From Andalucia godoyi (lineage: Eukaryota > Discoba > Jakobea > Jakobida > Andaluciidae): a DNA stretch of 64,000 nucleotides. Of the stretch, positions 1 through 11,337 are shown in pieces; the stretch's first letter is position 1, and every line of letters begins with the position of its first letter. The DNA lies in assembly GCA_009859145.1 (NCBI GenBank), contig VRVR01000027.1, forward strand, positions 62,001-126,000, given 5' to 3'. Below the pieces are notes generated by a model, which did not search any database, was not told the DNA's origin, and was given only the letters and a program-made list of their open reading frames with translations. The position numbers and the translations under genes are program-made.

Positions 1-983
1 GATGATTCGGCTACGTATCTTTCAGTACGCCCATTTCCATGAATGAACATAGATTTCCATTTATTTGGACGAAGAAGGACATTACATTGGGATTTGTTGG
101 TATCAAGTGAGAGAAGTGTACTGAAAGAACGTTTGCTGCCCAATTATTGATTTTCTCTGGCTCTTTTCGTCAGGCGGAGAGTTACTCCAGATCTTGGCCA
201 TTTTGGAGACAGCAGTAACGCTGCCGCCTGAGCCTGAAATTTATGAGACCAAGAATGATAGCTGACGACCACACTAAGGACAGTTCCATCGCCATTGGCA
301 GCGGCAATCTCCAGTCTCTGGACCCGCTCTTCGTTGGACTCTTTAATCGCCTTCATGCGTGTGTCGTGTCAAGCGGAAAATGCAGCAACATAGATACGTC
401 AATCAACAGGTTCAGCGATGCGATATATCAACAGAATGATTCGTGCAGGAATTTACCACGAATTCACAAGTAAATAAAGTCCGGCAGAGTGTGATGGAAT
501 GACACACAACTTGGATCACCTTGCATCCCCCCCGCAGGAAACTCTTTTGGAATTCAATCGCTTCGCCTGCTACGGTCGCTCCTCCTTCCGCGAGGCTCGC
601 TGGGAAAATCGCACTGCAGGAGGAACCGTTTCGGTCAAAAATAGCTTGACGGTGCTCATACAGTCCATTTTTGCTACAATTGAGAAAGTACTAGTCGCTA
701 AAAATAATAAATAACGTTCACCCCGTTCTGGTCCTGGTTGCCCTCGTTTGTCCGGCATTTTCACAGCGAGCAGAGTCTATGGTTCGGGCTCTTTTACGGG
801 GGTTGGAAGTCGGCGTACGTAAAATGCACGTAAAATGCACGTAAAATGCACGTAAAATGCACGTAAAATGACGTAAAACGCATCATTTTGTCATCGAAAT
901 AAATGTATTGTCATGTATTAGTGAGTAAACATCGCTGTTCGCATCGTCTTTGGTGGGTGTGGTGGGCCGACATTCTCTGTCGT
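1..983. other. No supported gene
   Basis: Only short frames of under 80 codons are present, with no recognisable domain. The stretch lies beyond the 3' end of the minus-strand hAT transposase relic and contains a short tandem repeat (817-881). It may include the terminal part of that element, but I could not find a convincing terminal inverted repeat or target-site duplication. Confidence 0.5.
817..881. repeat. 11-bp tandem repeat, about six units
   Basis: The unit ACGTAAAATGC is repeated in tandem. The first four units are perfect, the fifth has lost its last base and the sixth has one substitution. It lies about 100 bp beyond the 3' end of the hAT transposase relic. Subterminal repeats are common in hAT elements as transposase-binding sites, but linking this array to the element is inference. 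Confidence 0.9.
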
Positions 984-3454
984 TCAGTCCGCTCTAAATG
1001 TAATGAACGGATTGGTTTGCTTTCGACCTTTCACAGGAGATTGAGGAGGACTGTCGTCGTCCTCATTGGGGTCCTGTCTAGTTGTTCGCTTGCGAAGCCC
1101 TGGCTGTGAGTCATTGGAGCCGCTTGCCGCAAAATGCGATACTTCTCGAAGCGATGCAACTCCGGAACTGTTTGTGACAGCAGATCCGGGAGCAACAGAC
1201 GTTCGCATATTATTGGGAGCTTCGCGATCATCCTCGTCACTGAAAGGGTCAGAATCTGTTTCGGTATTGTTGATGCTCCCGCTACTTTCATCATCCCCGT
1301 CCTCTGAATCTGTGTCGTCTGGAGCGTGGTGGGTATTGAGCTGACGACAGAACTCTTCCGTACGCACCCTCAACTGCTCCGCCGTCATCTGCTTCTGCAA
1401 CGTTCCGTACAATGCAATGAGCTGATTGACAACGATTTTGTATGCTTCATCACGGTCAACGTGCTGTCCATGTCGTCGTTTCCACCCTTTGTGAGCTCCA
1501 AACACAGATACAGCTTTGATCGCTGTTTTTGATGCAAGTCGACTTCGTCGGTTGCTCACGATGAATCCGTAGTCTGAAAAGTTGCGTTCCGCAGCGACAG
1601 AGGATGCCGGCATTGCGAAAATCCTGTTCGCGATTCGGCTTAAGTTTTGATAGAACACCTCTGCTTCTTGCATTCCAAAGCGAACGTGGATGCATTGTTG
1701 TTTGGGCCCTCTCCTGTTCCAGCTCGGGAGTCATTGACTGCCGAAGGCCGAAAATATTGGAAACCCCGTTCTTCGAATCTGCCATGAAGCTGTTGTGTTC
1801 CTCCAACGCCTCTTCTGCTTCATTTTGCTTCACTTGCTTGCCAATGATGTCGTTCAGGGCAGTTATGCAACCCGCACTTGCACAGTGAACATATCGTGGA
1901 TCGAGAGCAATTGATGCGCGAATGATCGGATGACTCAGGAACTTCTTCCACGTTTGCAAAAGTTGCTGTTCCACAACCTTTGCGAACGGACGTCCCTGGG
2001 AGTTGGTCCTCTTCAAGAAGCTGTTTTGACGAATCCACATTAACAGACATTCCCAACACATAAAAATGTCTGATACTACTGCTCGATCGGATTCAAGTGC
2101 TCAGATTACCGATGAGATCTTGGATAGCAGATGAACAGCATCTGACAGGGTTTGTTTAGTGTCTGCTTTCAACACCCAGGACACCAGGTCTGGAGTGAAT
2201 GCCTTTTTGACATCCAAATCGTTGACCAAGGCCACCGTCAGAGCCGAGAAGTTCTCCAGAACAGATCGAAGAGTCGCATGTTGGTAATCCTAACGCGTCT
2301 TAATGGCCTGTTTGAGCTTACGTTTCCATTCTTGCATGTTCTTCGGTTTGGCTGTCAGCAGAGAAGATCGATTAACGGTAGTGACAATTTCAGAGGTCCT
2401 CTGCAAGACAACATCCAACATGTCCACAACAGCAACGATTTTCTTGATCAACAGAGATGTGATGTGTGCAGCACAACCAATTGTCCAGAGATCTGGACGA
2501 TAGACTTGAAAGATCCCTTCACATTTTCAGCATCGTAGAACGGTTGTCTGTGATGATTCCAACAAATGATCCATGTTTCAAGCCACACTCGTGTTCGATT
2601 TCGCTCATGTGCTGTTCGACCACTCTGGCAGTATATTGGGCTGTGACAGAGGCATCTTTTGTGTACACTCCTGTCCAGAAATGTGGCTCCGGAGTGACGA
2701 TCACAATGTTCAAAATGTGGTTCCTTTGATTGTCTGTCCAACCGTCGACAGTTAACACCTATCCGGGAGAACGCGCACATGCATCTTTCACTTTTTGTCT
2801 GGTTGATCTGTGTGCCTTCTCTAAAACTGTTGTGGCCAGTGTTTTTCGATCCAATCGCTCTCTAAACGGCCGCCGGTGAGCTGACTGGTTGGAAAGTTGA
2901 ACATGAGTGGCATATTCTTCTGCTTCAGCATCTAATGTAAGGTCTCGTTCGCTACGGTCATGCGGGACGCACCCAAGCATCGCAAAACACTCCCATAATG
3001 CATGATTGTCTAGAAATCGAAAGGGAATTCCAGACGTGATCATCGCCTCTCTAAGTGCGTACATGGCTTTATTCCACGCGAACAGACTTGAATTTGCTTT
3101 TGGGAAATCATATGTGTTCGCTGTCTTCAGTGAGGAGGTTGGTGACGACAGACCATTCGACGAGCCATGGGGCACATCAGGGTTGAATACTGCCAGTTCC
3201 ACAGACACACGATCAACTTCTTCCTGAGACATTCCGAAATCTTGAGCCCACTCGCGAAGATGTTGTCGGACGTAGCTCAAATCCTGCAGTTTGGAGCAAC
3301 GCCTTTCTTCATAGTGAACTGCCTGACGGGATCCGTTGTTCCCTTCCGGCAGAGGGTCGCCGCACAAACGGCATATCCCCCGCCCAAGATTATGCTGCTG
3401 CCTGTTTGGATGATGAGCGAATGATCTCCACCAACAAAGTTTTCCCATTTTCAA
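984..3454 (-). pseudogene. hAT-family transposase, decayed
   Basis: Pieces of one hAT transposase lie in order on the minus strand. At 3454-2759 there is a BED-like zinc-finger segment (C-x2-C followed by His and Cys). At 2758-2519 there is a DUF659-like core with VDGWTD. Around 2500 there is a CAAH-type segment. At 2061-1456 comes a helical region, and at 1673-984 the C-terminal dimerisation domain with the typical SSVAAERNFSDYG segment, followed by an acidic tail. An in-frame TAG interrupts the frame between the first two pieces, and further frameshifts separate the rest. The sequence upstream of 3454 stays open without ATG and is preceded by a plausible intron acceptor (TTACTGCAG on the minus strand), so a 5' exon may have existed. 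Ends of the element were not identified. I judge it an inactive relic. Confidence 0.85.
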
Positions 3455-3519
3455 ATCATCATGTGGATTCCAAAACTCTTCCTTTTCTTCTTTTTCTCCT
3501 GCAGTAACCAGAAGATCAT

Positions 3520-4233
3520 CCGCGCATCACTAGGAGGTGTAAAATGATTGTGTCAGTCGGCATTAGAATTCCTCGCCGCCCCTCCTGAATCTTGGCCAAA
3601 CCCGATGCGGATGCATCATACAGCATGACAAGCACTGAATGGTGTTCATCGATCCGGGCAGAATACGGCTCATTGGATACAATTCCGTCTCATGCTGCGA
3701 CGACAAATCATCAGAAATCCTGACTGTGACTGCTTTTCCAGTCGTGGTAGAAGGTAATTCGGCGTTTGCAACGTTGAAATAAATACTACACATCGTATCA
3801 GAATTTGACCGCGTTCGTCTGAGTGTCTGCAAAACGAATTCGTCGTCAAAGTGCAAGCTGTGGCAACAGAAAAAGGACGCCGACACGCAAAGTGCTGTGG
3901 AATCTAAAAGAAAATCGACGAAAACGAACCACCATTTTTGGCAGACTACCGTAGGCGAGAGGCAGCATATGATCGAAGTCACGACTGGCAACGGGGCGAC
4001 GACACAGTCTGATACACCGCAGTCTGTTTGTCTTTCCGGATTTTGTCTGCTTTTTCTCTTCCTTCCGTTCCTTTTATGACTTGCATCTAGACACAATCTA
4101 GAATGTATTTCTTTTCATTCTCTTAATATTTTTTCTTCTTCGATCGTCCATCGTCTATCTTTTCATTTGGGTTTTCTTATTTCGTGAAAGTTTCCAAGAA
4201 CGGTTTGTACATTGCGACACCGTGCCTTGTTGA
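3520..4233. other. No supported gene between hAT relic and flippase
   Basis: A 177-codon minus-strand frame (4096-3563) opens on TTG, has no recognisable domain and may include a lost 5' exon of the hAT transposase. The plus strand is closed in the flippase frame until the stop at 4231-4233. The stretch is therefore probably the promoter and 5' leader of the flippase gene plus transposon debris. Confidence 0.4.
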
Positions 4234-4539
4234 CAGTGCTTTGGAGTCCATCATACATCGTGTCGATCGTTGGATCTCCGCTGTTTTCGCCGCTCGACGC
4301 AGCCAGTGCCCAGTCTGGATCGCTCGGACATTCACTCGGACATTGGCACAGACATCGACGACGCTGACTTTGACTCTGACTCTGACCCGTCGTCTCGGCT
4401 GTTTGTTGAATCGCACAATCGGCGCCGCAAAGTGAGACCACTGGTATTGATCCGACACCGCTCTGGATCAGGAGCGCCGTTTGCTGCATCGCCCAACAAA
4501 TACTCGAACGTTCGGTCTTCGGATTCGCGAACTCCACTG

Positions 4540-7500
4540 ATGGCTGCTGCTGCGGGGGCTCCGGGCTACTCGTCTGAACGAAGGTCGGAGTGCACGGAAC
4601 GAACATCGCGATTGGTCTGGACAAATGACTCTGCGTCGCATGCGCCATTCAAGTATCCTGACAACTACGTTTCCACAGCAAAGTACACCATCCTTACGTT
4701 TCTGCCAAAGAATCTTTTCGAGCAGTTTTCGCGAATCGCAAACTTGTACTTTCTGCTCATTTCCATTCTCCAGGTTTCAACAAATCTCTCGCCAACCGGA
4801 AAGTTCGGTACCATTGTGCCTCTTGCCATTGTGATCACCGTGACTGCAATCAAGGATGCCTATGAGGACTATAAAAGGCACCAGGCGGACAAGGAAGTCA
4901 ACAATAGAAACGCCACGGTCTACAGAGATGGCAGACAGATGACGGTGAAGTGGTCGGATATTCGCGTCGGCGATGTCGTTTTTCTCGAAAGGGACGAGCC
5001 GATCCCGGCGGACTTGGTTTTCCTGTCCTCGTCGGAGTCTCACGGGACGTGCTACGTCGAGACTTCCTCTCTGGACGGAGAAACGAATCTGAAAATCAGA
5101 TCGTCGGTGATGGACACGAGGCAGTTTGGCTCGCCAGACCTCATTTCGGGACTGAAGTGCTCGATCGAGTGCGAGCAACCGAACAAGGAACTCTATAGAT
5201 ATGATGGAAACATGGAAATCAATGGGAGGACCATCAGTTTAACCAATGATAACATCCTGCTGCGAGGAATGACCATGAAGAACACAAAGTGGGTCTACGG
5301 ACTCGTCGTGTACAGCGGTATCCACACGAAGCTCATGCAGAACTCCACCAATCCCCCTCACAAGCGATCCAAGATGGAGCGATTGACAAACAAGAACATC
5401 TTATTCATTTTCCTATGGCTGTTTTTGCTGTCGTTTGTCTGCGCGGTGCTGCTCGGGGTGTGGACAGACAAGAATGGGAACTTGTGGTATGTCCCCAGCA
5501 ACCAGTCCGCTGCTGCTGCGGGTGCACTCGGATTCATTACTTTTCTGATCTTGTTCAACAATCTGATCCCCATTTCCCTCTACGTCTCGCTGGAAATGGT
5601 CAAGGTCGTCCAGGCGTATTATATTTCGAATGATATTCACATGTATTTTGCAGAAACCAACACCCCGGCGCAAGCGCGGACGTCTTCGCTCAACGAAGAG
5701 CTCGGCCAAATCCAATACGTCTTTTCCGACAAGACTGGCACGCTAACACAGAATCGTCTGGAGTTCATGAAGTGCTCGATTGCTGGCTATCGATATGGAC
5801 ATGGCGTGACGGAAATTGCGCGTGCTGCTGCAAAGAGGCAGGGCAAGACGCTGGAAGACACCCGACCGGAAGAATACAGGAAAAAGGGCGCCTCTGGATT
5901 TTATGACCCAAAGCTGCTGGACGGGAGTTGGAAGCGCGAACCGTGTTCGGTGCAGGTCGCAGAGTTTTTCACTCTTCTTTCTCTGTGCCACTCCGTCGTC
6001 CCAGAGCCCTCCAAAGAGAATGAGAGCATCATTACGTATCAGGCTTCGTCTCCAGATGATCTGGCGCTCGTTGGTGGCGCTCGATCCCTCGGTTTTTTTT
6101 TCCACAAGCGGACCCCAACGTCCCTCGGAGTGGAAGTGGACGGCACGTCGAAGAACTACGAATTGATTGCGACGTTAGAATTCAATTCCACGCGTAAGCG
6201 CATGTCTGTTGTCATTCGAACTCCAGAAGGCAAGCACTTGCTCCTGTGCAAGGGCGCGGACTCTGTTGTGTTTCCTCGTCTCGTGCATGCCGCCAAGTAT
6301 TCTGACGTCACCGTGGATCATCTGCAAGATTTTGCTTCCGAGGGGCTGCGAACGCTGTGTCTTGCGCAACGCGAATTTTCAGACGCCGAATTCGAGTCGT
6401 TTTCGCAAAGGTACCGCGAGGCGACGTTGGCGCTCAACGACCGCGAAGGAAAAATCAACCAGGTTGCGGAAGACTTTGAGCGGGAACTCCAGCTCCTAGG
6501 CGCGACGGGTATCGAGGATAAATTGCAGGAAGGTGTTCCGGACACAATCGAAATTCTTGCGAAAGCTGGCATCAAAACGTGGGTGCTTACTGGTGACAAG
6601 CAAGAGACGGCCATTAATATTGGCTTCGCATGTGCTCTGTTGGACGACACCCAGGAAATTGCTGTTGTGAATGCAACAGACGAAGCCAGCTTCCGGGTGT
6701 CCCTGAATGAATCCATGAAGAAGATATCCGCTGCCCGGAGTGGAAATCGGGATGCAGGACTCGTGATCGATGGAACCTCACTGAGCTTAGCCCTCAGCGA
6801 ACAGTTTCGCAGCTCATTTCTGTTGCTCGGTGAGCAATGTCGCTCTGTGATCTGCTGCCGCGTCTCTCCGCTGCAGAAAGCCGAGGTTGTGGAACTTGTT
6901 CGGTACTCGCGAAACGTTGTTACGTTGGCAATCGGCGATGGTGCGAATGATGTGTCCATGATTCAAGCGGCGCATGTCGGTGTCGGTATTTCTGGTCTTG
7001 AAGGGATGCAGGCTGCTCGTGCATCGGACTATTCCATTGGCCAATTTCGGTTTTTGCAGCGCTTGCTGCTTGTTCATGGTCGCCATTCTTACCGTCGCAA
7101 TGCCAAGCTTGTGCTGTACTCGTTCTACAAGAATTCTGCAATGTTCCTGACGCAGCTGTGGTTCATTTTCTACAACGGCTTCTCCGGAACGTCGCTTTAT
7201 GAGAGGTGGACGCTTGTCATGTTCAATGTCGTTTTTTCTGCATTCCCGATTCTTGCGTTTGGCATCTTTGATCGTGATGTCAGTGAGCGTGCAGCACTGC
7301 GATTTCCTCGTCTGTACTTGCAAGGTCGCGACAACAAATTGTTTACGGGTCGCATTTTCTGGTGCAATATTTTGAATGCCATCTTCCATTCTCTGGTCTT
7401 CTTCTTTGTGCCTGTCTGGACTGTGGAAAACTCGACCGTCTACGCCAACGGCAAGACGATTGGGTTGTACAGCATGGGACTCATCATGTACGCGTGTGTG

Positions 7501-7980
7501 GTTATCACAATTACTCTCAAGTTGGCTCTTGAGACCTCGACTTGGACGAGGTGGAATCACATTTCCGTCTGGGGGTCGATTGCGAGTTACTTCATTTTCA
7601 ATCTCATTTACACAAACCTGTATGAATTTGTGGATGCCGCTGAAATTTCGGGGTCGTACGGAATGTTCTTTGAAATATGCACCTCTGCGTCGTTCTGGCT
7701 GCTTATGCCGCTCATTCCAGTGATTTGCCTCTGTCGCGACTTTGTCTACAAGTTCTGGAAGCGCCATATGCGCAAAGGTGGAGAGCGGCGGCTGCTGTAT
7801 CTCGTGCAGATGGCGGACAAGCGCGACATTTTTGCCGACGACACTGCAGATACGATCGAGTCGATTGAAAGGGAACCCGAGGAGCGCACGGGACTGGATC
7901 ACTATGGGGAGCGGCGCCCAGTTCGGGACGGTCTGGACAAATGCACTGCAAACTACACCGGATACGCAGTGGACGACTAG
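4540..7980 (+). CDS. P4-ATPase, phospholipid flippase (DRS2/ALA type)
   Basis: The product is an ATP-driven aminophospholipid flippase that moves lipids from the outer to the inner leaflet of Golgi, endosome or plasma membranes, usually with a CDC50 partner. The chosen ATG gives 1146 aa. Landmarks in order: the P4 entry segment KYTILTFLPKNLFEQF, actuator LDGETNLK near residue 177, the P4-specific TM4 segment PISLYVSLEMVK near 343, phosphorylation site DKTGTLTQN near 396, hinge GDGANDVSMIQ near 798, then six C-terminal membrane segments. All catalytic motifs are present and the length is normal. The frame stays open upstream from 4234 without an ATG and would encode an acidic Asp/Ser-rich tail typical of DRS2 N-termini. 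The true start may therefore lie in an upstream exon, or translation starts at 4540. No frameshift is seen. Confidence 0.95.
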   Translation: MAAAAGAPGYSSERRSECTERTSRLVWTNDSASHAPFKYPDNYVSTAKYTILTFLPKNLFEQFSRIANLYFLLISILQVSTNLSPTGKFGTIVPLAIVITVTAIKDAYEDYKRHQADKEVNNRNATVYRDGRQMTVKWSDIRVGDVVFLERDEPIPADLVFLSSSESHGTCYVETSSLDGETNLKIRSSVMDTRQFGSPDLISGLKCSIECEQPNKELYRYDGNMEINGRTISLTNDNILLRGMTMKNTKWVYGLVVYSGIHTKLMQNSTNPPHKRSKMERLTNKNILFIFLWLFLLSFVCAVLLGVWTDKNGNLWYVPSNQSAAAAGALGFITFLILFNNLIPISLYVSLEMVKVVQAYYISNDIHMYFAETNTPAQARTSSLNEELGQIQYVFSDKTGTLTQNRLEFMKCSIAGYRYGHGVTEIARAAAKRQGKTLEDTRPEEYRKKGASGFYDPKLLDGSWKREPCSVQVAEFFTLLSLCHSVVPEPSKENESIITYQASSPDDLALVGGARSLGFFFHKRTPTSLGVEVDGTSKNYELIATLEFNSTRKRMSVVIRTPEGKHLLLCKGADSVVFPRLVHAAKYSDVTVDHLQDFASEGLRTLCLAQREFSDAEFESFSQRYREATLALNDREGKINQVAEDFERELQLLGATGIEDKLQEGVPDTIEILAKAGIKTWVLTGDKQETAINIGFACALLDDTQEIAVVNATDEASFRVSLNESMKKISAARSGNRDAGLVIDGTSLSLALSEQFRSSFLLLGEQCRSVICCRVSPLQKAEVVELVRYSRNVVTLAIGDGANDVSMIQAAHVGVGISGLEGMQAARASDYSIGQFRFLQRLLLVHGRHSYRRNAKLVLYSFYKNSAMFLTQLWFIFYNGFSGTSLYERWTLVMFNVVFSAFPILAFGIFDRDVSERAALRFPRLYLQGRDNKLFTGRIFWCNILNAIFHSLVFFFVPVWTVENSTVYANGKTIGLYSMGLIMYACVVITITLKLALETSTWTRWNHISVWGSIASYFIFNLIYTNLYEFVDAAEISGSYGMFFEICTSASFWLLMPLIPVICLCRDFVYKFWKRHMRKGGERRLLYLVQMADKRDIFADDTADTIESIEREPEERTGLDHYGERRPVRDGLDKCTANYTGYAVDD

Positions 7981-7999
7981 TAACACGGTTTGGACGGCA

Positions 8000-9540
8000 G
8001 TTTCGGACGACGGTGTGCATTTTTGTATGTAGTTTGTGTGTGAAGAGGTATGTGTATTCTTGACGTCTTGCTTGATCCACGAACACAAGCTGGTCTTCTC
8101 GTGAAGGCCTACTACATGTCTGAACTTTACAAATTTCATCCATACTTTCGTACATGCATTTCTAGACGGCGGATGTGGAACCATACAGTGCTTTGTACAG
8201 TTGCATGAACGGCTGGTAGTCGATGATGAAACGTTGTCAGATGGAAGGCGGGAGATGAAGAATTTTTCAATGGAATCAACTTTCGAATACAACAATGCTT
8301 CATCAACATTATTCAATTTTGTTTCAACAACGGTGTCACAACAAAACATTTGATGACGTAACCGCAATGTGTTTCTTAACAGAGAAGATGATGCTGATCT
8401 TTCCGTTTCGGCCGGCTTCTTTTCCATAACCGGAAGAAGCCTCGTAGTGCCGAAGCTCGACAACTTGCGGGAGAGCCACTGGTCGAACCTCGCTCGGAAA
8501 AGCGCAAAACTGCTTCAAATACTTCTTCATCTCCAATGATTCCGACCCGGAAAAGTACCCACTCATTCTCGGTTCTCACACTCCGCCAATGCGGGGAAAT
8601 GAATACACTGAAATTGTCTGGATTTGATGTCATTAGTCGAAGATAATCTGGAAAACGACAGCCTGCGAAATTCAATCCGTCTTTTGATTCGAAGGCTAAC
8701 GATAAATCGATGTGCTCGACGTCGGAATTGAAAGCAGGCAGACGTCGGAATTCCGAAGTTGGCGGATCCAAATGTGGCCACTGCATTCTTGCAGTTCAGT
8801 TCTTTCATTGGAATGTGAGGCACTTCCACCTGGTCCCTTTGGCACTGCAAATTCCAGTTCGCATGCGAATCTAAATACCAGTTGCTGAACATTTACGAAA
8901 TACGAGTGTTTTTTCTGTATGACAATGGTTTCTAAGAACAAAGCAGGTTGTGTATTTCGACTTCGAGCAACAATCCGTTTTCTTGAAACACATGCTTTCA
9001 ACTTTAATCTCAGCTTTCCAGTATCTGAAGACTTTCTGTGGGTTGATGTGGCATCGCGGACTGTTTCTTACCATTCTGACCCTGCATGGTGAATGGCTTC
9101 ATGAACGATGGTACTCACAAACAAGCACTTTCGTCATGGACATGTGGATTTGCCTTTCGTTGTTCATTATAGTTCTCTCGGCACCTTTTCTTATTTCGCA
9201 ATCTCTCTAGGTTTGCATGTTTCTGCTCTGGTAAACACATATATAGTTCGAAAAAGAATCACTAGGCCTGTACTTTACTTCCACCTGGAAGACATGCATA
9301 GCATTCATTGTTTTATTCGTTGAAACCAGCGGCAGTTTGGTGGAAGCAAATCGAAGAATTCAACTTCACACCAATTTGAAAGTTTCCCCAGGAATTTGCA
9401 TTCCACGGTCTCTTCATTTCCTTTCCACTGTCCGCCTGGTTCACAATTTAAACAAGATATGGGTATTTCAGCGATTTTCACCGTCACGACGTCTTTTTTT
9501 GTTTTTACGTACACCAGGTTGAAATTACTTTTCAGTGGAC
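8000..9540. other. Unresolved stretch, possible decayed gene
   Basis: No single convincing gene. A minus-strand ATG frame at 8786-8376 (136 codons) and another at 8566-8336 (76 codons) compete for the same bases, and neither shows a recognisable domain. Plus-strand segments at 8890-9540 look coding in patches but switch frame and contain stops. From about 9403 onward the sequence is shared, inverted, with 20620-20950. The copy of the CGG-N4-CCG palindrome at 8745-8756 sits here. Likely a mixture of regulatory DNA and gene remains. Confidence 0.35.
8745..8756. promoter_or_regulatory. CGG-N4-CCG palindrome, copy 1
   Basis: Perfect 12-bp palindrome TCGGAATTCCGA, embedded in a 16-bp word GACGTCGGAATTCCGA that also occurs exactly at 26141-26156. 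A half copy, GACGTCGGAATT, lies about 20 bp to the left. No firmly called gene starts nearby, so its target is unclear. This is the one copy without a good gene context. Confidence 0.4.
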
Positions 9541-10280
9541 ATGGGTGACAGACTGTTCGCACCCAATGATCTGCTTTTTTTCAAAGCGGACTGGGAAACA
9601 GATGATGTTTTCCACGTCTTTGTGTCTCCTTCTCAGAATGTTAAAGCAGCACATGTATATCTTATCAAGATCTCTGCTGTCTCCAGTTACATCCTCATCA
9701 GCAGTCATTTTGTGGGGAACCAGCAGGATTCGAAATGGATTCGCTCGTCCGTTACGGATTCTCAATCAGTCGTCAGCTCTCCAGCAGGAATGAGGTGTTA
9801 CGATCATCCAAAGGACATCGAACGGTTCTTGGATGTTGTGGGCGACGCTGAAGAAGTCGGAATTCTCCTTTATGTGCAACAGACGAGCGATGCTGTCAAG
9901 GGCATGGACGGCTTTGTCTGCAAACGGATCTACGTTGACGACTCCCATGGGAGGCATGGAGTTGCTTCTTGCATAATGCACGTTGCTCACAGAGACTACG
10001 ACGAAAAATTGACGTATTTGAAGGAACCATACACGAAAGAGATTGGAGGGGACATCGATGAGGAATGGGAAGGCTTGATTGAAAAGTGGAAGCGTTGCGT
10101 TGCGCAACGATACCTACCGAAGTCTGTGCTTGCCGTTGCATCTGCTTATCCTACAACAATGGAGTCCGACACCTGCTTTCCCCTCCGCAGTATTCCATCG
10201 GATCTAGCGCTTGGTCCAATAGTTGATGTTTAAAATGTTTGAAAACTGTGACACATGTGATTTCGTAAAGTTTGCTTTCG
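9403..10280 (+). repeat. Dispersed duplicate, copy A (pairs with 20620-20950)
   Basis: Segments 9403-9690 and about 10233-10280 match the minus strand of 20620-20950 base by base with scattered changes. Examples are the shared words GTGTCTCCTTCTCAGAATG and AAAATGTTTGAAAACTGT. The 540-bp middle part, which carries most of the hypothetical gene at 9541, is missing from the other copy. The pair shows an inverted duplication followed by an internal deletion in one copy, or an insertion in the other. Confidence 0.8.
9541..10233 (+). CDS. Hypothetical protein, 230 aa
   Basis: The open frame begins on GTG at 9535. The first ATG two codons later gives MGDRLFAPND and 230 aa. I do not recognise a family. 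There is no signal peptide, membrane span or Cys pattern. The middle part is rich in charged residues with an acidic stretch near the C-terminus (GGDIDEEWEGLIEKW). The first 50 codons lie in the duplicated segment shared with 20.6-20.9 kb, where the same frame (the ADW-x-TDD segment, then SPSQN and LIKISA) is recognisable but broken. It could be a real small gene or the surviving end of a longer decayed gene whose 5' part lies at 8.9-9.5 kb. Confidence 0.4.
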   Translation: MGDRLFAPNDLLFFKADWETDDVFHVFVSPSQNVKAAHVYLIKISAVSSYILISSHFVGNQQDSKWIRSSVTDSQSVVSSPAGMRCYDHPKDIERFLDVVGDAEEVGILLYVQQTSDAVKGMDGFVCKRIYVDDSHGRHGVASCIMHVAHRDYDEKLTYLKEPYTKEIGGDIDEEWEGLIEKWKRCVAQRYLPKSVLAVASAYPTTMESDTCFPLRSIPSDLALGPIVDV

Positions 10281-10439
10281 TAGTGCTTAGATGTCGTAGA
10301 TGATGCCACTCTTGATCTTTCTTTCTGCGAATGAACAAATCCCGTGAAGCAACGGAAGACTGCACGACAAGTGCACAAGGAATGATCCAGTTACAAATCG
10401 ATGATTTACAAATGTGACGAGCCCGATGGCTGTCGGGAA

Positions 10440-11186
10440 CTACGAAAAACGGAAAAAAATTGCGTATGCAATCATCAACGCAGCGGAACGAGTGGAAATC
10501 CACAAGATCGTGGATATATTTTTGCCTCCTAACTGAAAGAAACAATACAGAAAAGTGCAGATATCCGAAGAAACTAAGAACACGTCGCGGACATTGCGCA
10601 GTCCGACATCTGGCAAGAATGCACCAAGAAGTACATTCTCATATGAGGCAATTCCAATGTGTGCGACACATATAGCCAAGCTCCAGTTCAACAGATGCTC
10701 GGGGACTGACTTATCCTTTCTTACACAGATCAGCAACGCATGTGCCACTATCAGTTCCGTGAGAAAGAAAAAAATCTGCGATTTTAACATCAGATAAAAC
10801 TCGTCGTTGATGTAATTGAAGATGCACCACAATCCGTAAAAGTTCGGATACAGTGATAGACCAAACAACAGACACGGCATGACATCGAAGTTACTGCGAA
10901 GCAGGCATGTAAGAATTCTCTCTGCCGAAGACTGCAGAAAGAATATCCCACATAGAAGAACGATCCATAAGACGCCAGAGCTGAAGGTCATGTTGAAATA
11001 CCAGTGCTTGTAAGTGGGAGGGAAACGCGCGTGGAGGCGGCCTTTGTATCCACTGTCAAAACAAGTGCAGGTGCAACTCTCCTTGTCGACAGTGTATTCC
11101 GGCCATCCCATTCCGAGAGTTTGCAGAGACAAGGCAGAGACGATGAATACGCATGCGACAATCCAAGACCATAAGCGCACCTGCAT
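10440..11186 (-). CDS. Polytopic membrane protein, unknown family
   Basis: 248 aa from the first ATG (MQVRLWSW); the frame itself opens two codons earlier on TTG. An N-terminal hydrophobic segment works as a signal anchor. It is followed by a short Cys cluster CTCTCFDSGYKG, apparently outside the membrane, and then about five further hydrophobic segments to the end, with little loop sequence. I do not recognise the family. A CGG-N4-CCG palindrome (11338-11349) lies 152 bp upstream, between this gene and a plus-strand Cu-ATPase relic, so the arrangement is divergent. The Cys cluster and the copper neighbourhood make a metal-related role thinkable, but nothing in the sequence proves it. Confidence 0.7.
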   Translation of the reverse strand: MQVRLWSWIVACVFIVSALSLQTLGMGWPEYTVDKESCTCTCFDSGYKGRLHARFPPTYKHWYFNMTFSSGVLWIVLLCGIFFLQSSAERILTCLLRSNFDVMPCLLFGLSLYPNFYGLWCIFNYINDEFYLMLKSQIFFFLTELIVAHALLICVRKDKSVPEHLLNWSLAICVAHIGIASYENVLLGAFLPDVGLRNVRDVFLVSSDICTFLYCFFQLGGKNISTILWISTRSAALMIAYAIFFRFS

Positions 11187-11337
11187 GATCAAAATCTCAG
11201 TGAATGTTTCCCAACAGAATCGTCGCGCAGATCAGCAGCAATTTTGCCCCCAGCCTCGACGTTTTAAAAAAAACATCCGTAAAAAAAGAGCATGTCGAAG
11301 CAGAGGTTCTTGTCGTCAGTTCCAGCATGTTCGGACT

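Noticed and set aside
3563-4096. 177-codon minus-strand frame
   Set aside because: TTG start, no domain; perhaps exon debris of the hAT relic.
700-4150. Terminal inverted repeats of the hAT element
   Set aside because: Several short words (for example CGCCGAC) looked complementary, but none gave matched ends with an 8-bp target duplication.
6814-8463. 549-codon minus-strand frame
   Set aside because: Most of it is antisense to the P4-ATPase, which has full catalytic motifs; no domain on the minus strand.
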